Source of the DNA: Neoscytalidium dimidiatum
Lineage: Eukaryota; Ascomycota; Dothideomycetes; Botryosphaeriales; Botryosphaeriaceae
Assembly (NCBI GenBank): GCA_037367355.1
Contig: CM074699.1
Coordinates: forward strand, 2,294,001-2,358,000
Direction: 5' to 3'
Length of the DNA: 64,000 bases
This document shows, piece after piece, positions 56,570 to 64,000 of this stretch. The position numbers were made by a program, and so were the translations under genes. Within the stretch, counting starts at the first letter, position 1. Each line of letters begins with the position of its first letter. The notes under the pieces were generated by a model. That model had not been told where the DNA came from. It ran no database searches and saw only the letters and a program-made list of their open reading frames with translations.

Positions 56570-59500
56570 ATGCCCGGCTTAGTTGAGAAGAAGTCGCATT
56601 TCAAGACCATCCAGAAGTTTGAAGCAGACTATGCTCCTGCCGAATTCTCGCAGTATGAATCTACGAGGACCGGCATGAGAGTTGTTGTCGTTGACCGGAA
56701 GGGTCCTAAGGTCAATGGCTACTTCGCTCTTGCCACAGAAATCCACGATGATTCAGGTGCTCGTAGGTGAAGCGTGTGAGATTTTTGCGCAAGCCAGATG
56801 AGCCGGTACTGACTGGCGCAGCACACACGCTGGAGCACTTGTGCTTCATGGTAAGCTTTCAATCTTCTGTTCGCTCCCCTCCTGCTGACTATCTCCAGGG
56901 TTCAAGAAGTTACAAGTACAAGGGCGTTCTTGATCGTCTTGCCACGAGGGCATACTCCAACACAAACGCATGGACTGCCACCGACCACACTGCCTATACC
57001 TTGGATACTGCAGGCTGGGATGGCTTCGCTCAAATCGTAAGTTCCCATGGCCTCCTTCCTAGGATACATTTCTTATATGAGACAGCTCCCTGTTTATCTC
57101 GAGCACGTCTTGCTTCCAACCTTGACGGACGCAGGCTGCTACACTGAAGTTCATCATGTGGATGGGACTGGCAATGATGCTGGGTATGCCATTCCTATAT
57201 GTCAAGGCTCAACATCTAATAGCTTTGCAGAGTAGTGTACTCGGAGATGCAAGGCGTGCAGAACACTCAAGGCGAACTTATGGAGCTCCAAGCGCGTCGG
57301 CTGCTATACCCTGAAGGAAATGGCTTTCGCTACGAGACCGGCGGTATGATGGAACAACTGCGCGTCCTCACCGCCGATCGCATCCGAGAATTCCACAAAG
57401 ATATGTACCAGCCTAAAAACCTCTGCCTTGTCATTACTGGCGAAGTGGACCACGATAATCTTCTTGCGATTCTGGACAAGTTCGAAGATGGCATCTTGGA
57501 TGCTGTGCCACCACTTAGCGCACCCTTCAAGAGGCCGTGGGTCGACTCCGAGCCAACACCTCCTCTGTCCACGACCATCATAGACACGGTCGAGTTCCCT
57601 GAAGATGATGAGTCCACAGGAGAGATCCTGATAGGATTTTTTGGTCCCAAGTGCAACGATATCCTCAATGGTATGCTTGAGTGTGACGTCTTTTTGTGGG
57701 GCTGAATTAACATAGATTGGTGTAGGTACGGCAATGGATGTGCTCCTGACGTATCTAGCGGAGTCCTCCGTCTCTCTTCTCGAGAACGTCATTGTTGAGA
57801 AAGAGCAGATTGCCAGTGCAGTCTATTACCAGACGGATAACCGGCCGGATACTGTTGTTTGGTTCACTCTCAGCGCTGTCGCAACTGAGAAGCTCTCGGA
57901 GGTGGAGAAGCGATTCTTCGAGATTCTTAAAGAAGCAGCTTCCAAGCCTCTCGACATGGCGTATATGGCTGATTGTATAGATCGCTTGAAGAAGCAAGTC
58001 ATGCTTACGACGGAGAACTCGCTGGATAAGTTCGCGGACGCAATCATTCAGGACCATCTCTTTGGTGAAAGGGATGGGTCAACTCTCTACGAGTCTCTTC
58101 GTTCCCTTCGCGTTTTCGAAGACATCAAGAAATGGACCAACGAGCAGTGGCGAGGCTTCTTGTCCAAATGGCTTGCAGACGCCCATCACGTGTCGATCTT
58201 GGGAGTTCCGTCGCGAAAATTATCCAAAAAGCTCAAGGCTGACGAGAAAGCTCGCGTTAAGGCACAACAAGAGCGTCTTGGTGAAGATGGTCTCAAAAAA
58301 CTTGCTCAGAAACTCGAGGAGGCGAAGGCCGAGAATGATAAGCCAATCCCCCCTGAGATCCTTGAGTCGTTCAAGGTCCCTGGTGTGGAATCGATTCATT
58401 TCATTCCAACAACAACCGCTCGCTCCGGTCTTGCGAAGAAAATGGGCGAACTAGATAACGGGGTTCAAAAACACGTTGACAAAGACAAGAGCGCTATACC
58501 GTTATTCATCCATTTCGAGTCCATTCCAACCAACTTTGTCCACTTGAGCCTCGTTCTCTGTACGGGCTCTGTTCCGTTGCAGCTCAAGCCTCTGCTTACG
58601 GTCTACATCAACAACTTCTTCACTACTCCCATAATGCGCGATGGCAAGCGCGTAGAGTTCGAGCAGGTGGTTACGGAGCTCGAGAAGGACACGGTCACAT
58701 ATAGGATTGATTCGGGTTCTAGCATCGGAAACTCTGAGCTTCTACGCATCAAGCTGTCTGTTGAGCGCGAGAAGTATGAGACGGCTATCAAGTGGCTCAA
58801 GGACATTCTCTTCAACAGCATCTTCGACGTTGAGAGATTGAAGGCCACCTTGACGAAAATGCTTGCTGACATCCCCGATGAGAAGCGCAGTGGTCACGAC
58901 ATGGCGTACGCCGTTGATTCGATGATACATTACGCACCAAACTCTTCCAGCCGCACGCAAAACACACTAGTCAAAGCACTCTACCTCAAGCGCATCAACA
59001 AGCTGCTTGCAAAGGACCCCGAGGCTGTGATTAGTCGCCTGGAAGAGCTGCGCAAAAGCCTACTGCGGTTCTCTAACATGCGCACTCTCGTCATTGCAGA
59101 TGTTCCCAAACTTTCCGACCCAGTCTCGGCGTGGAAGCCTTTCCTTGACGACCTCGACACAACGCAGCCAATCGCTCCCCTTGACTCGCGGAAGGATGCC
59201 CTCAGCGACGCAGCGAGAAGCACTGGCAAGCTTTGCTACATTATCCCCATGTCAACCATCGATTCGTCCTACGCACTGTTCACTGCCCGTGGGCCAGATT
59301 CGTATCGGCACCCGTCCCTTCCGGCACTAATGGTTGCACTCGCCTACCTCGAGGCCGTTGAAGGTCCTCTATGGGTGGCTGTCAGAGGCACCGGTCTCGC
59401 GTACGGCACCTCTTTCGCCCGCGGCACGGACACAGGTCTCTTGGGCTACCGCGTGTACCGCTCCCCGGATACATTCAAGGCGTACAGCATCAGCCGCGGC

Positions 59501-60063
59501 GTCATCGAGGACTTCATCTCGGGCGCTCGGCCCTTCGAGAAGCACGCACTCGAGGGCGCCATCAGCACGATTGTCGAAGGCTTTGCCGACGAGCAGCCGA
59601 CCATGGTTTCAGCGGCGACGCTAGGCTTCGTCAATCAGGTCATCAAGGGTATTCCCAAAGACTGGAATAAGGGTATGCTCGAAAAGGTGCGCGCGGTGAG
59701 CGTTGAGGAGATCAAGGCTGTGCTGAAGGAGTTCGTTCTGCCTGTCTTCTTGCCAGGCAAGTCGAACGTTGTGGTTACTTGCGCCACAATCATGGAAGAG
59801 GCAAGTCCCAATATCCTTTCCCCAGTAGTTACATTTGCATCGTTTGCTGACTTGCTTACTCGTAGGATCTCAAAAAGAACCTCGAGAATGTTGGCTTCAA
59901 GCCCGAAGTCCGCACGCTATCCTCTTTCCAGGATGATTACGGCCTCAAGCCCGAGCCGGGCGATGAGGACGATGAGGCTGACGAGGAAGACGAAGAGGAT
60001 AATGAGGATGAGGGTGAGGAAGATGAGGACGGAGGTGAGGAAGATGAGAGTGACGAGGAGTAG
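56570..60063 (+). CDS. M16 family zinc metalloprotease (yeast YOL098C-like)
   Basis: Seven exons (56570-56762, 56822-56850, 56899-57036, 57086-57183, 57231-57670, 57726-59800, 59866-60063) encode 1056 residues. The first join recreates SGAPHTLEHLCFMGS, whose HxxEH inverted zinc motif is His66, Glu69 and His70; the third metal ligand is expected at Glu158 in VYSEMQG. This marks the pitrilysin/presequence-protease group; size and lack of a presequence fit the cytosolic YOL098C-like members, whose substrates are not well defined. The C-terminal ~40 residues are almost purely Asp/Glu. The last intron (65 bp) begins GC instead of GT (AG/GCAAGT), needed to join TIMEE to DLKKNLENVG. Six introns are crowded into the first 1.2 kb. 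Confidence 0.92.
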
Positions 60064-60719
60064 ATGCAATTCTTTGTACAGTCTCAGAACTGGGTAGGCT
60101 ACGGGAAGTATCACTGGATCGCATTCGGTCAAGACTGGTGGGCATCTCTGAATTTTGAGGTTGGAGCACAGAGCATTCTGGAGGATAGAGGGTCGACGAT
60201 GGGGTTGGACGATGGACCGCAATTCTCACTCTCACGTGACGTGCATCAATATTAAATACCCTCGGTCAGGAGATGAGCTGGAAGAAAGAGCTCTAGTCTG
60301 GCTCGCTATGTGCTATCAGCTGATATATCTAAGTGACCCTGACCTCAAATCTCAAAGGTCGAGATTGTATGCATACCCAATACTGAATCGCTTAATATGC
60401 ACGGAGCCATGGGATGGCCAAGTCCGGTAAGGAAAGATTTTAGCTTCTCGAGGGCTTCACGAGGACGAATGGGACTTCCAAAATTGAACGTTTGTCTATT
60501 TGAGTGGATGCTTGTTTGGGTATAACTCTGTTTCCTGCTCTGTGGATCTTGTGTCTTGACGATGTGCTAAGACTTCCATCTCTTTCCGCTCCTTCTTCCT
60601 TCTGTTCTCACCTTCCCGCATCACATTTGTCAGGGAATTTACTACCCGAAAACTCCAAGCGGTTCAGTGATGCGCAGTGGCTGCGCCGTCACCGGGCCCA
60701 CGACCTGCAGGTGAACCGT
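60064..60719. other. Intergenic between convergent M16 protease and sec53
   Basis: 656 bp of 3' flanking sequence with no gene visible. Confidence 0.6.
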
Positions 60720-61695
60720 TCAGAAGAACAGCCTCCTCAGCTCAGCCATTGTCTCGTCCGGATTCTTCACGCTGTGTCCGACGGTCCTCGGATCCTCATA
60801 GATCTCGTAGTCGTTGCCGCCCTTGTAGGTCTTGTCGCCGAAGAAATGGATGGTGGTGTAGTCGACGCCGTCGGGTCTGCTCTTCTCTGCCTCGATGTGC
60901 TGCAGGCAGTACGTCTTGTCCCAGCCCCTGGGAAAGACGTCGAAGGAGATCTGGCCGCCGATGGAGAAGGTGAGGCCGTAGTCGGGGAACTTCTCGCGCA
61001 GGGCGTCGACAAACTTGGCGCGCACCTGGTGCACCTTGTCGTAGGCCTCGAAGTCGTTGCGCTCCTGGACGGAGGCGTTGCGGCCGATGGGCGAGACGTT
61101 GATCATGCCGTTGCGGAACTCGATAAAGGTGCCGCGCTTCACGGGGATGTCGAGGTCGGCGATGTAGTGCAAGCAGAAGTTGGCCAGGGCCTTGTACTTG
61201 TCCTCGCCCAGCCAGGAGATGAACGAGTGCGAGGCCAGCGGCTCGCCCAGGCGGATGGCAGTCAGGCCGTTCTCGGCGAAGCAGAAGTCGAACAGCGTCG
61301 AGACGGGGATCGACTTTGTGCCCAGCTGCTCCTGCTGCTTGGCCAGGTCGGAGCCGCCAACGAAGCCAATGGCGACCTTGTGGCGGAGCTCCGACAGAAG
61401 CTGCAGCATCTCGGGCGAGGCATCCTAAGAAGAAGCGCGGTGTGTCATGATCGATGTCCCAATAGGGAAGGTGGTGGGTGTTGAGTGGAGCAAAGCTGAA
61501 GCGCGCTCTGCCGCAATTGAAGCAATTGCCGGGCATGTGCAGCGAATGCCTACTCTTCTAGAGGTGGGGATGAAGGAGAAGCGAGAGACTCACCCGCCTG
61601 GCGGGCGTCAGGGTGCCGTCGACATCGAAGAGGCAGATGGTGTTCTTAACGGGCCGCTGGTTCAGCGGGGGATAAACGGAAGCGGCCTGTGCCAT
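60720..61695 (-). CDS. sec53: Phosphomannomutase
   Basis: Exons 61695-61594 and 61424-60720 (169-bp intron) encode 268 residues. The enzyme interconverts mannose-6-phosphate and mannose-1-phosphate, feeding GDP-mannose for N-glycosylation, GPI anchors and cell-wall mannan. It is a haloacid dehalogenase-fold protein: the catalytic motif [11 protein letters not shown] has Asp24 as the phosphorylated residue and Asp26 as acid/base. [53 protein letters not shown] and [19 protein letters not shown] are all standard for eukaryotic PMM. The splice join gives [14 protein letters not shown]. Length matches the family (about 250 plus a short N-terminal extension). Confidence 0.96.
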
Positions 61696-62346
61696 TTTCT
61701 CTCGGTTTCCTGGAATGAAAGATAGCTGGGGCAATTGTTGCTCGGGGAAGGAGGGGCTTGGGTAGGTGAAAAAGTGAGCGTTAGGCAGAAAGAAAGCGGC
61801 GCGGGAGGCTTACGCAGCAGCACAAGAATGCTCTGGTAATGAGGCCAGCTTGCGTGCCACAAAGAGCCCCTCGCGCCTCGCCAAGCGACGGGTTCATAGG
61901 CGGTGAGCAGGACGAGCGCGGGGGACGTGTTTGTTACGTTTGCACTAGGTGGACGTAGGTACTGTACATCCCTGTCGGCATGGAGCCCCACTTCTTGCAC
62001 GATCACCAATCCTCGTCTGCATGACCGCAACTCCTTCACCACGCGCTTGAAGAACGCGTATGGTCCCAACGTTACAGCTGACGGATAATTGTCCTCATTC
62101 ATATCGCCGACAGCGCTGCTAAAGTGAAGTACACTCCGGGGTTAGACAGAAACGCCCGTGCGGTCAATCGAGACGCTCGTCATCGACGTCATCAAATTCC
62201 GAGACCATCGACGCCATATTCCCATATCGAATCGCCATCTCCATTGATGATGCCATCTCTCTCAATTGCCAATCTTACATGTGCCACCCTCCGTGCTGGG
62301 TTCATTTGTTTCACCGTTGTTGTTGAGGCTCGCCGTTCGTGGACGT
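61696..62346. other. Intergenic: sec53 promoter and small-protein gene 3' region
   Basis: About 650 bp; open frames are featureless. No gene is supported. Confidence 0.55.
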
Positions 62347-62734
62347 TTATTTCGTTCCGGACGCACCATTAGTGCCACTTGCGGCTGTGGCAGGACCACG
62401 AGTAAAGCTGTGACGTGATGATTAGTATGAGGGATGGGTTTATGGCGCACACAGGCTCATACTCGTTCCACAGCTTGCCAAGGAAGCCGGGTGCAGGCCG
62501 CTGTTCAGAGAAGCTGGCACGGGCGGCCGATGCACGCTCGTTGGTAGTATCACGCTTAGCCGCCTGCAGAGCGGCGAACCGCTCGGTAGCAGAAGACTGA
62601 AGGGGCAATGCCATGTCAGCATTATTGTTCCTCGTTGGAGGTACGACCATTGGAATTGTGAAAGCATTGATAGTAATGACCGAGGTGTAACTCACACGGC
62701 GGCGGCTGGTTGCGGAGTTTCCGTTGTCGGCCAT
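62347..62734 (-). CDS. Small basic conserved fungal protein (77 residues; conidiation-protein-8-like, tentative)
   Basis: Exons 62734-62696, 62596-62463 and 62407-62347 encode 77 residues. Introns of 99 and 55 bp have GTGAGT/GTATGA donors and CAG acceptors; the 99-bp intron is stop-free and in frame. The protein begins MADNGNSATSRRR, has a Lys/Arg/Ala-rich middle (SSATERFAALQAAKRD, RASAARASFSEQRPAPGF), and the second join restores GFLGKLWNDFTRGP, after which it ends in a Gly/Ala/Thr tail. The -GFxGKxWNxFTRG- ending matches, from memory, small fungal proteins labelled conidiation-specific protein 8; the resemblance is not checked. No membrane segment or signal peptide is visible. Function unknown. 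Confidence 0.7.
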
Positions 62735-64000
62735 GTCAACTTGCTTGTCGCGGGTTCGAAAGTAGTCTTAAGAATCGAGTGCGGTCGCAAGAACGTATTG
62801 AATGTATTCAGATTGCAGAACCCGAATGAGTCTGGCAAACAGAAGTACGGAGGGAGGCAGGCGCCTCTATTAATATGTCCCCCTCCCAGCGGCATGCACG
62901 CCAGAGGACAGCACGCCACGCACCTAGCTCCCCTCCCTTACTCATCCAAGTCCACGTCCACCAACAAGCCACGCGAGCAGGCGACGCCGATGACAGTCTC
63001 CTGATGATGATGAACACATTACCCCGCCGCCTGGGACGCACCAAGCCAGCGCTGGCTTCATGCACGCAACAGGCCAGCCCGAAACCCAAAACACACGCCG
63101 GACCAACCGCCGCCAGAGCAAAGCTTCCGCGCAGCCCAGCCACACGTAACTTTGCTAAAACCCCCGTGCATAACTGTCCGCCGTTCCAGGGCTGCCAAAT
63201 CACAGCGCTGCCATATGTGCTTGGTTGAGCTTGCGCATGGGTCCCTGGCATGAGCTCCCCGCTCGATGCCCTGGCCCGCTGCACTTCCGCCGATGATCGC
63301 CCGCTTCCATGATTGGCGTGCTACGTCGTTAGTAGCAATGGCTGCCTTTTGGGCTGACGCTCGCCTGAGCGCGAGCTGACCCGCTTGCTGCAGGCAGAGG
63401 AGTTCTCGTCTCAAGCACCAGCACCAGCACCAGCGCCAGCGTCAGCGCCAGCTCCCAGCTCCGGCTCCGGCTCGTGCGAGCTAGCTAGCTTGTGCTCCAA
63501 CTCTAGACCACCATCCGCGTCGGTCCTATACACGGCACGAAAGAGCCACCCAGATCCGCACAGAGTTCGAATTCGAATCAGCTTGATTGCTAATTCGGAC
63601 CAGTCCGGGAAGCGATGAGCGAGGGCATTACCAAGCGCTCCAGCCGGCGATACGTCGTCCACGCGCCAGCACACAGGAGCCAGGTGCCAGCCGCCAACCG
63701 CCAACCGCCAGCCATGCCGGTCTGTCTAGAGTACGGAGCGCGGAAGGCAGAGGAAAGGCAGAGGATCGTCGGCCCCTCGATCAGGCTAACGCTCCCACTA
63801 GCAGCCAAGACCCTGGCTGAGCGAGAGACGCCATTGGTGACAGCCCGCTGGCGCACCCGCTTCGCCAGTGCCGGCGCGGCGCTGCCTCCCCCCAAGTCCC
63901 AAGTGGAGCGCGGACGGAGCTGCCATCCAGACTTTGCCAGTGCTCTATGCTTCTCATTCCGTTCCGTGTACCGCTCTTTCTGTCGCATGCCGTTTATCAC
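62735..64000. other. Gene-free right edge
   Basis: Promoter of the 77-residue protein gene and further sequence to the window end. Open frames on both strands overlap and are low-complexity. An imperfect (ACCAGC)n tract is listed separately. A minus-strand frame open at the window end (63590-64000) shows no family resemblance, but a gene entering from the right cannot be excluded. Confidence 0.5.
63415..63475. repeat. Imperfect (CACCAG/CGCCAG)n hexamer repeat
   Basis: About six degenerate copies of a CAG-containing hexamer, passing into (CTCCGG)n. Confidence 0.75.

Noticed and set aside
56763..56821. Alternative first donor (GTGCTC at 56,757) in the M16 gene
   Set aside because: It would lose the conserved SGAPHTLEH motif; the GTAGGT donor at 56763 restores it.
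60504..61484. 326-codon plus-strand frame over phosphomannomutase
   Set aside because: Antisense shadow of sec53, whose motifs are unmistakable on the minus strand.
62740..62765. tRNA B-box-like gggttcgaaa
   Set aside because: No matching A box, acceptor stem or CC following; no cloverleaf could be drawn. No other tRNA candidate was seen.

Overview
The window is nuclear DNA from a filamentous ascomycete (Pezizomycotina; a Dothideomycete is my best guess but is not proven). The evidence is short introns, mostly 47-170 bp, with GT-AG ends and CTAAC/CTGAC branch-point-like motifs. Gene content also fits: fungal Pam17, Ilm1, Coq10, a fungal Zn2Cys6 regulator, a Yor1-type ABC transporter and a glycogen debranching enzyme of fungal architecture. 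I see no transposon, CRISPR array, rRNA or tRNA gene, and no plasmid or phage feature. I reconstructed 21 protein-coding genes exon by exon; nearly all splice joins restore a conserved motif.

Layout. 0.9-5 kb: Pam17 and a RhoGAP, both on the minus strand. 5-8.4 kb: a long GC-rich gene-free stretch. 8.4-13.2 kb: glycogen debranching enzyme (+). 14-15.4 kb: a NEDD8-specific protease (+). 16.4-20 kb: MSH3 (-). 21.2-22.8 kb: a membrane dipeptidase (-), divergent from Ilm1 (+, 23.2-23.8 kb). 25.7-27.8 kb: Cdc6 (+). 28.7-29.8 kb: a superoxide-dismutase-fold mitoribosomal protein (-), divergent from a cysteine-rich single-pass membrane protein (+, 30.7-32.3 kb). 32.8-35.4 kb: Coq10 (-) and the tRNA methyltransferase Trm140 (+). 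36-40.6 kb: a Yor1-type ABC transporter (-). 42.2-43.8 kb: ornithine aminotransferase (-). 45.6-47.3 kb: a fungal AAA ATPase (+), followed by a zinc-cluster transcription factor (+, 48-50.9 kb). 52-55.7 kb: Dph4 and a Dsl1/Zw10-type tethering subunit (both -), divergent from an M16 metalloprotease (+, 56.6-60.1 kb). 60.7-62.7 kb: phosphomannomutase Sec53 and a 77-residue conserved small protein (both -).

The genes are mostly independent housekeeping genes and do not form a pathway cluster. Mitochondrial proteins are well represented (Pam17, Ilm1, mS42-like, Coq10). Two S-phase/DNA genes, MSH3 and CDC6, carry ACGCG (MluI cell-cycle box) elements upstream. The least explained loci are the AAA ATPase/zinc-cluster pair, the cysteine-rich membrane protein, an imperfect hairpin at 315-398, and the long gene-free stretches at 5.0-8.4, 23.8-25.7, 40.6-42.2 and 62.7-64 kb. 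I did not find convincing evidence of an undescribed multi-gene system.
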